A DNA stretch of 64,000 nucleotides from Streptococcus entericus DSM 14446 (GCF_000380025.1 NZ_KB904167.1:112794-176793), one strand, 5' to 3'. Counted from the first letter of the stretch, positions 33,883-43,383 are shown. Program-made: numbers and translations. The notes: generated by a model from the letters alone, not told the origin.

Positions 33883-34320
33883 ATGATTCGCTTAGAGACG
33901 ATTACCCCTGAGAATTGGCGAGTAGACCTAGCCGTTTCGGCTAATCAGTTATCTTTCGTTGCTCCTCGTGAAAGGATTTTAGCCAGAGCTTATGCCTATC
34001 GCGCAGAACATAGCCGTGCGTTCATCATTTTTCATGATGATATCCCTATCGGGATGGTGCTCTACTATGATTACCCCAAAGGTCAGACCTATGAGCTTAG
34101 CCAATTTTTCATCGACGAAAGATACCAGGGACGAGGTTATGGGCATGAAGCCATGTTACAGGTTTTTGACGTCATGCTAGCAGACGGTCGTTACCAGCAG
34201 GTTCGGCTATGCTACACTGCTGACAATCCAGCCGCTAGGCGCTTTTATGACTCGCTTGGTTTCCAAGTAACTTCTGAAGGAGATGATGAAGAAATTGTGA
34301 TGGTGCGACCTTTAAGCTAA
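33883..34320 (+). CDS. GNAT-family N-acetyltransferase
   Basis: Transfers an acetyl group from acetyl-CoA to an unknown amine. 145 aa with the GNAT motif A (FFIDERYQGRGYGHEAM; the RxxGxGxG acetyl-CoA loop) and motif B near NPAARRFYDSLGF. ATG 33883 is preferred over 33871 because it follows TGAGGTC; either start overlaps or abuts parC, so they may share a transcript. Substrate unknown; ribosomal or small-molecule acetylation is possible. Confidence 0.85.
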   Translation: MIRLETITPENWRVDLAVSANQLSFVAPRERILARAYAYRAEHSRAFIIFHDDIPIGMVLYYDYPKGQTYELSQFFIDERYQGRGYGHEAMLQVFDVMLADGRYQQVRLCYTADNPAARRFYDSLGFQVTSEGDDEEIVMVRPLS

Positions 34321-34381
34321 CTGATTTCTTCCATCTTCCGTAAGAGGCAAGATTTTTACTGAAATATGAACGGAGTATTTT

Positions 34382-34831
34382 ATGAAAAAATTATCTCTCC
34401 TAGCCTTGGTAGGGCTAAGCCTGACGGCCTGCGCTAATCAACAGACCAGTCAGACAGCACCCGCACAGACAGAGCGGGCAACAACTAGTATCGATTGGAG
34501 CAAGGCTGGTCCTGATGCTCAGAAACATCAGATTAGCTTTGCCGATGTCGAGCAGGCTGTTGCAGATGGAGCCGTTTTCTACGATGTCCGCTCTAAAGAG
34601 GAGTATGACTCAGGTAATTTTGGTATCACCGAGAGCTTTCCGATTACAGATATGGAAGCCGGAAAACTGCCAGAACTGCCTAAGGACACGCCGATTTATG
34701 TCCACTGCCTCAAAGGCATTCGCTCAGCACAGGCAGCAAAAATCTTGCGCGACGCTGGTTTTACAACCGTCTATGACATGGGCGGTCTGGCGCATGTTGA
34801 GGCCATTGGTGGGCAACTGATTAAGCCTTAG
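34382..34831 (+). CDS. Rhodanese-domain lipoprotein
   Basis: An exported lipoprotein with a single sulfurtransferase domain. The signal peptide MKKLSLLALVGLSLTAC gives lipidated Cys17 (lipobox LTAC). After a Thr/Gln-rich linker the rhodanese domain spans ~48-145, with the VFYDVRSKEEY strand and active-site loop C109-L-K-G-I-R. It probably handles sulfane sulfur or a redox partner outside the membrane. AACGGAG precedes ATG 34382. Confidence 0.88.
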   Translation: MKKLSLLALVGLSLTACANQQTSQTAPAQTERATTSIDWSKAGPDAQKHQISFADVEQAVADGAVFYDVRSKEEYDSGNFGITESFPITDMEAGKLPELPKDTPIYVHCLKGIRSAQAAKILRDAGFTTVYDMGGLAHVEAIGGQLIKP

Positions 34832-34834
34832 AGA

Positions 34835-34845
34835 AATAGCAGAGC
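34835..34845 (+). repeat. Copy of the dispersed 11-mer AATAGCAGAGC (seven in this window)
   Basis: Identical 11-mers lie on the + strand at 34835-34845, 48134-48144 and 52513-52523, and on the - strand at 50588-50598, 55939-55949, 58620-58630 and 61631-61641. Five are inside genes (a permease, nsrR, truB, ddl, hrtA-like) in different frames; two are intergenic. Most continue as AGCTGG or AGCAGA. I saw none in the prophage. Confidence 0.8.
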
Positions 34846-34926
34846 AGATAGGCTGTTGAAGGGACTAATCAAGCTTGTCAGCTCAGCTATTTTCCTGTAA
34901 AATAAACCTAGAAAGGAAGTGCAACC

Positions 34927-35157
34927 ATGAGTAAAAAGGATAAAAAAATTGACGTTCAGGTTACAGATGCTCAAGTAACTGTTGAAGGACAGCAAGTTGA
35001 AGGGTTTGAGCTCGTTATTGGCAAACGTGTCATTGGGCGCATTGCAGAGCTGGATAATAAATTTGCTACCTTAAAAAATGATAAGGTTGATAGTTTTTTC
35101 AAAACGTTGGATTTGGCGATCACACACATTGTTGAAGAATACAACTTAAATCACTAA
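34927..35157 (+). CDS. DUF2969 family protein
   Basis: A 76-aa soluble protein of the DUF2969 family conserved in streptococci and other lactic acid bacteria, function unknown. Typical features are a Lys-rich start (MSKKDKKIDVQV), a beta strand with GFELVIGKRVIGRI and a helical LDLAITHIVEEYNL end. ATG 34927 follows AAAGGAAG. It lies directly before two tRNA genes. Confidence 0.8.
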   Translation: MSKKDKKIDVQVTDAQVTVEGQQVEGFELVIGKRVIGRIAELDNKFATLKNDKVDSFFKTLDLAITHIVEEYNLNH

Positions 35158-35174
35158 AAAATAGCTTAAAAGGC

Positions 35175-35203
35175 TTGCAATCAACAAGAAATTGTGGTAA
35201 ACT
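35175..35203 (+). promoter_or_regulatory. Promoter of the tRNA-Tyr/tRNA-Gln pair
   Basis: -35 TTGCAA (35175-35180), 17-nt spacer, -10 TAAACT (35198-35203). Predicted start about 35210, eight bases before tRNA-Tyr. Confidence 0.6.
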
Positions 35204-35217
35204 GATTCTTGTTGTAT

Positions 35218-35298
35218 GGGAAGATAGCGAAGAGGCTAAACGCGGCGGACTGTAAATCCGCTCCTTCGGGTTCGGGGGTTCGAATCCCTCTCTTCCCA
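35218..35298 (+). tRNA. tRNA-Tyr (GTA)
   Basis: An 81-nt cloverleaf with a long variable arm. The acceptor GGGAAGA pairs with TCTTCCC plus discriminator A. The anticodon stem GCGGA/TCCGC holds loop CTGTAAA (anticodon GTA). The T-loop is TTCGAAT. CCA is not encoded. Confidence 0.95.
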
Positions 35299-35303
35299 TT
35301 TTT

Positions 35304-35375
35304 TGGGGTATAGCCAAGCGGTAAGGCAACGGACTTTGACTCCGTCACTCGTTGGTTCGAATCCAGCTACCCCAG
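35304..35375 (+). tRNA. tRNA-Gln (TTG)
   Basis: A 72-nt cloverleaf. The acceptor TGGGGTA pairs with TACCCCA plus discriminator G. The anticodon stem ACGGA/TCCGT holds loop CTTTGAC (anticodon TTG). The T-loop is TTCGAAT. It lies five bases after tRNA-Tyr, co-transcribed. Confidence 0.95.
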
Positions 35376-35475
35376 TCTTGGTCATGGTTCGCCCAGCTGA
35401 TTTTCAGCGACCTAGAGAAATATTTTTGTTGTCAAAGGTTAGTGCGAGCTAGCTTTTGTTGGAGGATTTTTTAGA

Positions 35476-36684
35476 ATGAATGAATTTGAAGATTTGCTAA
35501 ACAGTGTTAGCGAAGTGAACCCAGGTGATGTTGTCACTGCTGAAGTATTGACGGTTGATAATGGTCAAGCTAACCTTATCATTAGCGGTACAGGTGTTGA
35601 AGGTGTTTTGACACTCCGTGAATTGACAAATGACCGTAATGCAGACATCAACGACCTTGTTAAAGCTGGCGAAACACTCGAAGTGCTTGTTCTTCGTCAA
35701 GTTGTAGGTAAAGATACTGATACAGTGACTTTCCTCGTCTCTAAAAAACGTTTGGAAGCTCGTAAGGCTTGGGACAAATTGATTGGTCGTGAAGGTGAAG
35801 TGGTTAATGTTAAAGTGACACGCGCCGTTAAGGGTGGTCTTTCAGTTGAGTTTGAAGGACTTCGTGGATTTATTCCAGCGTCTATGATTGACAGCCGCTT
35901 TATCCGTAACACTGAAAAATTTGTTGGTCAAGAATTTGACGCAAAAATTAAAGAAGTTTCAGCTGCAGATAACCGTTTCATCTTGTCACGTCGTGATGTT
36001 GTTGAAGAAACAACGGCAGCAGCTCGTCAAGAAGCCTTCTCTAAACTGGAAGTTGGTTCAATTGTTACTGGTAAGGTTGCTCGTTTAACAAGCTTTGGTG
36101 CCTTCGTTGAACTCGGAGGAGTTGACGGTTTGATTCACGTGACTGAATTGTCACACGAGCGCAACGTTTCTCCAAAATCAGTTGTAACTGTTGGTGAAGA
36201 AGTTGATGTTAAAGTCTTGGCGATTGATGAAGAAGCTGGTCGTGTGTCATTGTCACTTAAAGCAACAACCCCTGGACCTTGGGATGGCGTTGAGCAAAAA
36301 CTTGCTGCTGGTGATGTGATTGAAGGTCAAGTGAAACGTTTGACAGACTTCGGTGCTTTTGTTGAAGTGTTACCAGGTATTGACGGATTGGTTCACGTGT
36401 CACAAATCTCACACAAACGCATCGAAAAACCAAAAGAAGTTCTTTCAGTTGGTCAAGAAGTAACTGTTAAAGTTCTTGAAGTTAATGCTGAAGCAGAGCG
36501 CGTATCATTGTCTATCAAAGCTCTTGAAGAGCGTCCAGCTCGTGAAGAACGTTCTGGTGAAGATGGTGAAAAACGTCAGTCACGCCCACGTCGTCCACGT
36601 CGTGAACAAAAACGTGACTTTGAATTACCAGAAACACAAACTGGTTTCTCAATGGCTGACTTGTTTGGCGATATTGAGTTCTAA
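35476..36684 (+). CDS. rpsA: 30S ribosomal protein S1
   Basis: 402 aa with four S1 OB-fold repeats (about residues 16-90, 108-175, 193-265 and 275-350), the shorter Gram-positive form. Repeats 3 and 4 show the classic FGAFVELGGVDGLIHVTELSH and FGAFVEVLPGIDGLVHVSQISH-type blocks. A basic low-complexity tail (SRPRRPRREQKRD) follows. Binds mRNA during translation. GGAGG precedes ATG 35476. Codon use is strongly biased, as expected for an abundant protein. Confidence 0.95.
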   Translation: MNEFEDLLNSVSEVNPGDVVTAEVLTVDNGQANLIISGTGVEGVLTLRELTNDRNADINDLVKAGETLEVLVLRQVVGKDTDTVTFLVSKKRLEARKAWDKLIGREGEVVNVKVTRAVKGGLSVEFEGLRGFIPASMIDSRFIRNTEKFVGQEFDAKIKEVSAADNRFILSRRDVVEETTAAARQEAFSKLEVGSIVTGKVARLTSFGAFVELGGVDGLIHVTELSHERNVSPKSVVTVGEEVDVKVLAIDEEAGRVSLSLKATTPGPWDGVEQKLAAGDVIEGQVKRLTDFGAFVEVLPGIDGLVHVSQISHKRIEKPKEVLSVGQEVTVKVLEVNAEAERVSLSIKALEERPAREERSGEDGEKRQSRPRRPRREQKRDFELPETQTGFSMADLFGDIEF

Positions 36685-36701
36685 TTGATAAAAAAATAAA
36701 T

Positions 36702-36746
36702 AAACTAAAGTGAGTTTCAATTCAACGAAGCTCACTTTAGTTTTTT
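36702..36746 (+). terminator. rpsA terminator
   Basis: AAACTAAAGTGAG (36702-36714) pairs perfectly with CTCACTTTAGTTT (36731-36743) over a 16-nt loop and continues into T's. A strong intrinsic terminator. Confidence 0.85.
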
Positions 36747-36765
36747 ATGTTTATTTTTAGTATTC

Positions 36766-37819
36766 GATAAATTGCAAGAATAAGTGCAACACTTATCATG
36801 ATTCGTTCAATAGTGCTTCAAAAGGTGTTCTGTAAGCCAAACATTTTCGTGGTCGGTTATTGATGTCAAATAGGGCTTTCGCCAATTGTCCATCAGAAAT
36901 AGCCGCCAAATCGGTTTTCTTGGGGAAATATTCCCTCAGTAAACCATTGGCGTTTTCATTGCTTCCTCTTTGCCAAGACGAATAGGAATCCGCAAAGTAA
37001 AAAGAAATGTCTAAGTTTTCCACCAAGGGATAACAGGCAAATTCCTTTCCTCTATCTGAAGTAAACGTCTTAAAGGCTTCTTTGGGAAATAAGGTACACA
37101 GTTGTTCGATGGCTAAAAACATGGATTTAGCTGTTCTATCTGGCATCTTGAAAGCCAGGTAAAAGCGTGTTTTCCTCTCCACAAAGGTCGCTAAACAGCC
37201 CTTACTTTTGCCTCGGGAGGCTACCTCCGTATCTAGCTTCCAGTGACCGAAAGTCTGACGATTTTTAACCTCTTTAGGACGTTTGGAAATTGGTGTTCCA
37301 ATCCTAAATTTCCCACGGGTTTCTCTGGGTTGTAAGCTTTTTCCTTTGCGGCGTAAGACGTTGAGTTCTATGTCGATCAAGCCAGCATAGAACCAGTTGT
37401 AGATGGTCTTAAAAGCGACCATTGGCTTTTCTTCTAGCCGATAACGACATGAATCTGTTCGGGAGACCAAGAAGCTCTCAAACCTTGCTCAATCTCCGCT
37501 TTCAACTCAGGGGTCAAGCAGGATTTTCTCCCCTTTTGCTTAGCCTTTTGGTCATATTGTTTCTGTGCGAAGCTTGCAGAATAAGTAACCGGACACCGCT
37601 TTAACTCTCTTGAGATGGTAGACTTATGAACGCCTAGTTTACCAGCAATCTAACTAGGTTTCAACCCTAATTCTAAATAAGTCTCTATCTTTAGTCGCTC
37701 TTTTATGGTTCATGGGAGTAGCTCATAGGTTTCCTCTTGCTCTGGTAGTGTGGTTACTTACAGTTTACACGAAAGAAACGCTATGAGTTTTTTGTTGCAC
37801 TATATTTTACAATTTATCA
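36766..37819 (-). mobile_element. Decayed IS30-family insertion sequence
   Basis: About 1054 bp. The ends are imperfect inverted repeats of ~27 bp (36766-36792 and 37793-37819), sharing GATAAATTG and AGTGCAACA. The hexamer AGTATT flanks both sides (36759-36764, 37819/37820-37825), a likely remnant of target duplication. It carries one broken transposase on the minus strand and lies between rpsA and guaA. Confidence 0.85.
36796..37726 (-). pseudogene. IS30-family transposase, disrupted
   Basis: Minus-strand transposase broken in at least three places. A frameshift follows the first codons (MSYSHEP). An in-frame TAG lies in the helix-turn-helix (KPS-stop-IAGKLGVHKSTIS, near 37650), and a frameshift lies near 37437 between EQIHVVIG and RLEEKP. 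The C-terminal 36796-37470 part is open and keeps the DDE catalytic core (FGHWKLDTE, TSDRGKEFA, and the Glu in RGSNENANGLLREYFPK). Not mobile on its own. Confidence 0.88.
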
Positions 37820-37830
37820 GTATTAAAAAA

Positions 37831-37856
37831 AGAAGCCCTAGAGGACTTCTTTTTGG
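37831..37856. terminator. Bidirectional terminator downstream of guaA
   Basis: AGAAG (37831-37835) and CTTCT (37846-37850) flank an inner CC/GG pair, with A-run before and T-run after, so it can stop transcription from either side. It lies beyond the 3' end of guaA (minus) and of the IS. Confidence 0.6.
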
Positions 37857-37995
37857 AGACAATTTGGAGACAGTTCAAACCATTTTATCTCATTTTTAAT
37901 ATTTTATACAGTTGTTAAAATGCTGTTAGTTCAAAAGAGTTAAGCTTAGTATCAGCTTTTTAGGGTTAGAGGCTAAACTAGTCCACAGGACTAGT

Positions 37996-39555
37996 TTACT
38001 CCCACTCAACTGTCGCAGGTGGTTTGCTGGTGATGTCGTAGACGATGCGGTTGACATGGTCAACTTCGTTGACGATGCGGACAGAGATTTTTTGCAGGAC
38101 ATCCCACGGGATTTTAGCAAAGTCAGCGGTCATACCGTCGATGGAAGTGATGGCACGGATGGCGATAGTGTAGTCGTAGGTTCGACCATCTCCCATGACA
38201 CCTACGGAGCGAACGCCTGTATTGACAGTGAAATACTGCCAGATGTCGCGGTCAAGTCCAGCCTTAGCAATCTCCTCACGCAGGATAGCATCAGATTCAC
38301 GGACGGTCTCCAGTTTTTCCTCGGTAATTTCCCCCATGACACGGATGGCAAGACCTGGTCCTGGGAAAGGTTGCCGCCAGACAATCTCATCAGGCATACC
38401 AAGAGCGGTTCCCAAGGCACGGACTTCATCTTTGAAGAGGGTGTTGAGGGGTTCAATCAGCTCAAACTGCATGTCTTCGGGTAGACCGCCAACGTTGTGG
38501 TGGCTCTTGATGGTCTGAGCCGTTTCAGTTCCAGACTCGATGATATCCGTGTAGAGGGTTCCTTGGGCGAGGAACTTGACATCCTTGAGCTTGCTAGCTT
38601 CATCATCAAAGACATAGACAAATTCGTTGCCGATAATCTTACGTTTTTGTTCTGGGTCAGAAATACCAGCCAACTTATCGAGGAAGCGTTTGGCAGCGTC
38701 AGCTTTAATAATCTTCAGTCCAAACTTGCCACCCAGCATGTCCATGACTTGGTCAGCTTCACCTTTTCGGAGCAGACCATGATCGACAAAGATACAGGTC
38801 AGTTGGTCACCGATGGCACGTTGCAAGAGGACCCCGACGACAGAGGAGTCAACGCCGCCAGACAGTCCAAGTAAGACTTTTTTGTTACCGACAGTGGCAC
38901 GGATGTTCTCGATAGCCATGTCAATGAAGTTGTCCATAGACCAGTCCTGACGGGCTCCACAGATGGTAACTGCAAAGTTTTTCAGGATGTCATTTCCGTA
39001 GACAGAATGGCGCACCTCTGGATGGAATTGAATACCGTAAACCTTGATGTCGTCATTTTCAATAGCGGCATAGGGACAGTCGGCAGAAACGGCTGTGCGG
39101 ACGAACCTGTCTGGGATTTCCGTTACCGCATCACCGTGGCTCATCAGCACCAGCTGCTCCTCAGGCGTATTGCCAAAGAGGGCGGACGTCTTGTCGTGCT
39201 GGAGTGGCGCTTGCCCGTACTCACGGTGACCAGCCTGCCTAGCAGGCATGACCTTGCCCCCCAAGGTTTGGGTAATCAACTGCATGCCGTAGCAGATACC
39301 GAGAATGGGAATGCCTAACTCGAAAATCTCAGGGTCGATGGTAAAACTGCCATCCTCGTAAACGGAGTTTGGACCACCAGATAGGATGATACCGATAGGC
39401 TTGATAGCACGCACCTCATCAGCAGAAATGTTGTGGCTAAGCAATTCCGAAAATACACCGAACTCACGGATACGGCGAGTGATCAGCTGGTTGTACTGGC
39501 TACCGTAGTCGAGAACGATGATTTTTTGCACATCTGGGGTAGAAGTAGTGGTCAT
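37996..39555 (-). CDS. guaA: GMP synthase (glutamine-hydrolysing)
   Basis: Converts XMP to GMP with glutamine and ATP. 519 aa from ATG 39555, chosen because GAAAGGAAG lies just upstream. The N-terminal class I glutamine amidotransferase has nucleophile Cys88 (GICYGMQ) and a His-Pro-Glu partner (GIQFHPEV). The ATP pyrophosphatase P-loop is SGGVDSS. The C-terminal dimerisation domain ends TVEWE as in the family. Divergent from the GntR regulator gene. Confidence 0.96.
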   Translation of the reverse strand: MTTTSTPDVQKIIVLDYGSQYNQLITRRIREFGVFSELLSHNISADEVRAIKPIGIILSGGPNSVYEDGSFTIDPEIFELGIPILGICYGMQLITQTLGGKVMPARQAGHREYGQAPLQHDKTSALFGNTPEEQLVLMSHGDAVTEIPDRFVRTAVSADCPYAAIENDDIKVYGIQFHPEVRHSVYGNDILKNFAVTICGARQDWSMDNFIDMAIENIRATVGNKKVLLGLSGGVDSSVVGVLLQRAIGDQLTCIFVDHGLLRKGEADQVMDMLGGKFGLKIIKADAAKRFLDKLAGISDPEQKRKIIGNEFVYVFDDEASKLKDVKFLAQGTLYTDIIESGTETAQTIKSHHNVGGLPEDMQFELIEPLNTLFKDEVRALGTALGMPDEIVWRQPFPGPGLAIRVMGEITEEKLETVRESDAILREEIAKAGLDRDIWQYFTVNTGVRSVGVMGDGRTYDYTIAIRAITSIDGMTADFAKIPWDVLQKISVRIVNEVDHVNRIVYDITSKPPATVEWE

Positions 39556-39642
39556 GGGCTTCCTTTCTATCAAAAAGCAATTATCCTCTCTATTTTATCA
39601 TAGACAGCACTTTTTTTGTAGTAAAATATATAAAATCAGTTG

Positions 39643-39675
39643 GAACGTTTGTTCTAGGAATATTTATGTTATAAT
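39643..39675 (+). promoter_or_regulatory. Promoter of gntR-type gene with small inverted repeat
   Basis: An extended -10, TGT plus TATAAT (39667-39675), lies 43 bp before ATG 39718. Upstream, GAAC-GTTT-GTTC (39643-39654) is a short inverted repeat at about -40 to -30, a possible operator. No good -35. Confidence 0.5.
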
Positions 39676-39717
39676 GAAAGGTGTCTAGCTATACCAATTA
39701 GCAAGTAAGGAGATAGC

Positions 39718-40416
39718 ATGTTACCAGCTTATATGATCATCAGAGATGAGTTGAAAAAACAGGTAGATGAGAGAAAGTGGTCTGTTGGTGATCGTTTGCC
39801 TAGCGAACGTGATTTGGCAGAAGCATTTGGGGTGAGTCGGATGACCTTGCGTCAGGCGGTCACTTTACTCGTTGATGAAGGTGTTTTAGAGCGCCGTGTC
39901 GGATCTGGGACTTATGTTGCTAGCCGACGTGTACAGGAGAAGATGAGGGGGACGACTTCTTTCACTGAAATCGTGACCTCACAAGGGCGTTTACCATCCA
40001 GTCGCTTAATTTCCTATCAACGAAAGGTTGCTAGTGAGACGGAGTGTCAGCAGTTGGGCTTATCAGCTGGTGAGCAAGTCATTCGTATGGAGCGGGTACG
40101 CTACGCGGATAATTTACCTTTAGTTTATGAAGTGGCGAGCATTCCTGAAAAGCTGATTAAGGGGGTTGACCGCAAGGACATCACGGAACATTTTTTCCAA
40201 ACCTTAACCGCAAACGGCTATGCCATTGGCAAGAGCCAGCAGACTATCTATGCCAAAACGGCTAGCGAACGGGTAGCTAGCTATCTGGATGTGACCAAAG
40301 GACATGCGATTTTGGCACTGACTCAAGTGTCTTATTTCACTGATGGTCAGCCTTTTGAGTACGTTCGTAGTCAGTACGTTGGCGATCGGTTTGAATTTTA
40401 TTTGGAAAATAAATGA
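39718..40416 (+). CDS. GntR-family regulator with UTRA domain (HutC subfamily)
   Basis: Transcription factor, 232 aa. Residues ~4-70 are the GntR winged helix (GDRLPSERDLAEAFGVSRMT), and residues ~92-225 are the UTRA effector-binding domain, ending in PFEYVRSQYVGDRFEFYLE. The ligand is usually a sugar phosphate or small metabolite and cannot be told here. AAGGAG precedes ATG 39718. No metabolic operon is adjacent, so the regulon is elsewhere. Confidence 0.92.
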   Translation: MLPAYMIIRDELKKQVDERKWSVGDRLPSERDLAEAFGVSRMTLRQAVTLLVDEGVLERRVGSGTYVASRRVQEKMRGTTSFTEIVTSQGRLPSSRLISYQRKVASETECQQLGLSAGEQVIRMERVRYADNLPLVYEVASIPEKLIKGVDRKDITEHFFQTLTANGYAIGKSQQTIYAKTASERVASYLDVTKGHAILALTQVSYFTDGQPFEYVRSQYVGDRFEFYLENK

Positions 40417-40503
40417 TTGCAACGTGTGACGGAATAATCGCAGGATAGGATGGATATTCTCTGACCGCACAAGAAATCATTAGTTTAATCTATAGAATTT
40501 TTG

Positions 40504-40534
40504 AAAACAGATGGCTATTTTGCCTTCTGTTTTT
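40504..40534 (+). terminator. Terminator after the GntR gene
   Basis: AAAACAGA (40504-40511) and GGC (40513-40515) pair with GCC (40522-40524) and TCTGTTTT (40526-40533), ending in T's. Loop TATTTT. Confidence 0.7.
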
Positions 40535-40634
40535 CTGTGCTTAACCTGTGTTGAATACCTGATGCTGTTTTTCTTATCCAAAATTTGGTAAAATGGTAAA
40601 ATAGGAAAATAATAACTAGAAACGGAAAAATATT

Positions 40635-41969
40635 ATGACAGCAACCTACATCAATGTTATCGGAGCAGGCTTGGCGGGGGCTGAAGCGGCCTATCAGATT
40701 GCCAAGCGAGGCATTCCTGTCAAGCTCTATGAAATGCGTGGGGTCAAGGCAACGCCCCAGCACAAGACAGACAACTTTGCTGAGCTGGTCTGCTCGAACT
40801 CTCTGCGTGGGGACAGCTTGACCAACGCGGTGGGGCTCCTCAAGGAAGAAATGCGCCGTTTGGACTCGGTTATCCTGCGAGCAGCAGAAGCGACCCGTGT
40901 GCCTGCCGGTGGAGCACTAGCGGTTGACCGTGAGGGCTTTTCAGCTCTTGTGACAGCAGAAGTGACCAACCACCCTCTCATTGAGGTCATTCGCGAAGAA
41001 ATTACGGAGATTCCGACAGATGCCATCACGGTGATTGCGACGGGTCCATTGACCAGCGACAGCCTAGCGGCTAAGATTCACGATCTTAATGGTGGTGCTG
41101 GTTTTTACTTCTACGACGCGGCAGCCCCTATTATCGATAAAAACTCCATCGACATGAGCAAGGTCTACCTCAAGAGCCGCTACGACAAGGGGGAGGCAGC
41201 CTACCTCAACTGCCCTATGACTAAGGAGGAGTTTCTAGCCTTCCACGAAGCATTGGTCACTGCTGAAGAGGCGCCACTCAACAGTTTTGAGAAGGAGAAG
41301 TACTTCGAGGGCTGTATGCCCATCGAAGTCATGGCCAAGCGGGGCATCAAGACCATGCTCTATGGACCAATGAAACCAGTGGGCTTGGAGTATCCTGATG
41401 ACTACGAGGGACCTCGAGATGGCGACTTCAAGACCCCTTATGCCGTTGTCCAGCTCCGTCAGGACAATGCAGCTGGCAGCCTCTACAATATCGTTGGTTT
41501 CCAGACCCACCTCAAGTGGGGCGAGCAAAAGCGGGTCTTCCAAATGATTCCAGGGCTGGAAAATGCCGAAATTGTCCGCTATGGGGTCATGCACCGCAAT
41601 TCCTATATGGATTCGCCGACCCTCTTGGAGCAGACCTTCCGCTCTAAGCTTCGCCCAAATGTCTTTTTCGCTGGGCAAATGACAGGCGTTGAGGGCTATG
41701 TCGAGTCAGCTGCTTCAGGTTTGGTCGCAGGGATCAACGCCGCTCGCCTGTTCAAGGGCGAAGAAGCCGTCATCTTCCCAGAGACGACTGCCATCGGTAG
41801 TTTGCCTTACTATGTGACCCATGCCGACAGCAAGCATTTCCAACCCATGAATGTCAACTTTGGCATTATCAAGGAGCTGGAGGGCGAGCGTATTCGCGAT
41901 AAAAAAGCCCGCTATGAGAAAATTGCGGAGCGAGCACTGAATGATTTGGACCATTTTTTGACCGTTTAG
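40635..41969 (+). CDS. trmFO: FAD/folate-dependent tRNA (uracil-54) methyltransferase
   Basis: Makes m5U54 in the T-loop of tRNAs using methylenetetrahydrofolate and FADH2. 444 aa with the N-terminal FAD-binding GxGLAGxEAA (residues 10-19) and the conserved [10 protein letters not shown] and [20 protein letters not shown] segments. Length is typical. A weak A-rich leader with GGAAAAATATT precedes ATG 40635. Single-gene unit followed closely by a Nudix gene, likely co-transcribed. Confidence 0.94.
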   Translation: MTATYINVIGAGLAGAEAAYQIAKRGIPVKLYEMRGVKATPQHKTDNFAELVCSNSLRGDSLTNAVGLLKEEMRRLDSVILRAAEATRVPAGGALAVDREGFSALVTAEVTNHPLIEVIREEITEIPTDAITVIATGPLTSDSLAAKIHDLNGGAGFYFYDAAAPIIDKNSIDMSKVYLKSRYDKGEAAYLNCPMTKEEFLAFHEALVTAEEAPLNSFEKEKYFEGCMPIEVMAKRGIKTMLYGPMKPVGLEYPDDYEGPRDGDFKTPYAVVQLRQDNAAGSLYNIVGFQTHLKWGEQKRVFQMIPGLENAEIVRYGVMHRNSYMDSPTLLEQTFRSKLRPNVFFAGQMTGVEGYVESAASGLVAGINAARLFKGEEAVIFPETTAIGSLPYYVTHADSKHFQPMNVNFGIIKELEGERIRDKKARYEKIAERALNDLDHFLTV

Positions 41970-41978
41970 GAGAAGACT

Positions 41979-42497
41979 ATGCGACTGCTATTTACCATGG
42001 ACAAAGGAGACTGGGCGGACTGTACCAGCACTTTTGTCAGAAACTCTGCTCGCAGCATTATTATCTGCGATAAAAAACTAGCCATGCTACACAGCCTGCG
42101 CTACGATTATTATAAATTTCCAGGTGGCGGTATTGAGCCTGGCGAAACGGCACTTGATGCCCTAGTGAGAGAGACTAGGGAAGAAGCAGGACTTATCATC
42201 AAACCAAACAGCATCACCCCCTATGGCTATGTGCACCGCCGTTTGAAAAGTCATCAAGATTCGTCTGTCTGTTTTGTGCAGGACAATTTTTATTACCTCT
42301 GTGAGGCTGAAGACCAAACATTAGCACAAGAACTGGATCGTTACGAAGCTGAAGAAGGCTATAGTCTGGTCTTTGTGACCGCTCAGGATGTTCTTGACAA
42401 GAATTTTTCGGTAGGAGAGACACCTTATGATAGGACGATGTTTGAACGAGAAGCTCGAGTGGTGAACTGTCTCATCGCTGAAGGTCTTTTAGACTAA
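41979..42497 (+). CDS. Nudix hydrolase
   Basis: Hydrolyses a nucleoside-diphosphate-linked substrate. The Nudix box GGGIEPGETALDAL...RETREEAGL (about residues 49-72) has all catalytic Glu residues. 172 aa. ATG 41979 follows TAGGAGAAG ten bases after trmFO, so read-through co-transcription is likely. Substrate cannot be told from sequence; housekeeping of oxidised or modified nucleotides is possible. Confidence 0.88.
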   Translation: MRLLFTMDKGDWADCTSTFVRNSARSIIICDKKLAMLHSLRYDYYKFPGGGIEPGETALDALVRETREEAGLIIKPNSITPYGYVHRRLKSHQDSSVCFVQDNFYYLCEAEDQTLAQELDRYEAEEGYSLVFVTAQDVLDKNFSVGETPYDRTMFEREARVVNCLIAEGLLD

Positions 42498-42552
42498 GTT
42501 TTTATGTAAAATATCCTAACACCAGTATAAAATAACTGATAAGAAGTCAATT

Positions 42553-42971
42553 ATGGCTAAAACGTACGATTCACTCTATTTTATCTCTTAACTCACTATA
42601 GTGACGGTCGCAGCGTGGATTTGGCGATTGATTTAGAACAACGTTACTACCATCTGCAATTCATCGGTAAAAATCAACGTGTGACAGATAAAACTGACTT
42701 TTTGCCCCTGCGTCGTCGCAAGATTGACCAGCTCCGTCGGGATTTGGAGAGTCTTGGTTTTCTGTCATGGAAAGCATTCCCTTTGGGGAGCCACATTACT
42801 ATGATAGCATGATTTTTTACGCTTATGATTTTGACCTAGATAGTGAAGAAGGTCGGGACGAGGGCATTTTGAAAAAGCATGTTCCAAAAAATCTTCTTCC
42901 TTAAACTGCATCGCTGTTTAGAACAAGCAATCGGAACAACCTTTGGATCTTACAAAGTTTATGAAGATTAG
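42553..42971 (+). pseudogene. Frameshifted pseudogene of an unknown streptococcal protein
   Basis: Reading across frames restores one protein. It starts MAKTYDSLYFIS at 42553, shifts near 42585 to SDGRSVDLAIDLEQRYYH, shifts near 42760 to SMESIPFGEPHYYDSMIF, and shifts again near 42900 to LKLHRCLEQAIGTTFGSYK, ending YED at TAG 42969-42971. At least three frameshifts and the stop at 42590 area make it non-functional. I cannot name the family. Sequence quality could be checked, but several shifts in 400 bp argue for real decay. Confidence 0.7.
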
Positions 42972-42983
42972 AAGAGGTAAATA

Positions 42984-43292
42984 ATGCCGAAAACACTTGA
43001 TAAAGATCGCTTTTTTCAGCTCGTCACTACTGCTTACAATCATTTGAATCACCAGATAACAGATGACCTTAAGCAAGGTCTGCTTGAGACCGCTAAAACC
43101 ATTCAAAACGATGGTAATCTTGATCTAGCAGCGGTGCGGTTGGCTAGGTTGGTAACTGCTGAAATCCGTTACTATCAGCTGGGAAAAACTGCCCCTAAAG
43201 AATTAGTTGATTTAGCAAATTTTGTCAACAAGAAACAAGGCCACTACTGGTTTTGGTCTTCTCTAACACGCTTGTCTGAGTTCAAATGGTGA
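42984..43292 (+). CDS. Bacteriocin-immunity-like protein (102 aa)
   Basis: A small helical protein resembling the enterocin A/pediocin immunity family: a four-helix layout with RLARLVTAEIRYYQLGKTAP and a C-terminal aromatic WFWSSLTRL segment. These proteins sit in the cytoplasm and protect the mannose PTS receptor from class IIa bacteriocins. AGAGGT precedes ATG 42984. No bacteriocin gene is adjacent, so this is an orphan immunity gene near the Nsr-like locus. Family call is moderate. Confidence 0.55.
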   Translation: MPKTLDKDRFFQLVTTAYNHLNHQITDDLKQGLLETAKTIQNDGNLDLAAVRLARLVTAEIRYYQLGKTAPKELVDLANFVNKKQGHYWFWSSLTRLSEFKW

Positions 43293-43346
43293 TTGTCTGG
43301 CAATTTTGACGGCATATCACAATACATCATCTTAAAAGAAGAAAGA

Positions 43347-43383
43347 AATTCCCTCGAAGTGGCAAGACATCGAGGGAATTTTA
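43347..43383. terminator. Bidirectional terminator between convergent genes
   Basis: AATTCCCTCGA (43347-43357) pairs perfectly with TCGAGGGAATT (43370-43380), with A's before and T's after. It serves the immunity-like gene (+) and the PASTA gene (-). Confidence 0.85.

Noticed and set aside
35120..35329. Minus-strand frame across the two tRNA genes
   Set aside because: It is antisense to tRNA-Tyr and part of tRNA-Gln and the end of DUF2969; no start signal.
38056..38874. Plus-strand frames opposite guaA
   Set aside because: They mirror a strongly conserved enzyme on the other strand and lack ribosome sites.
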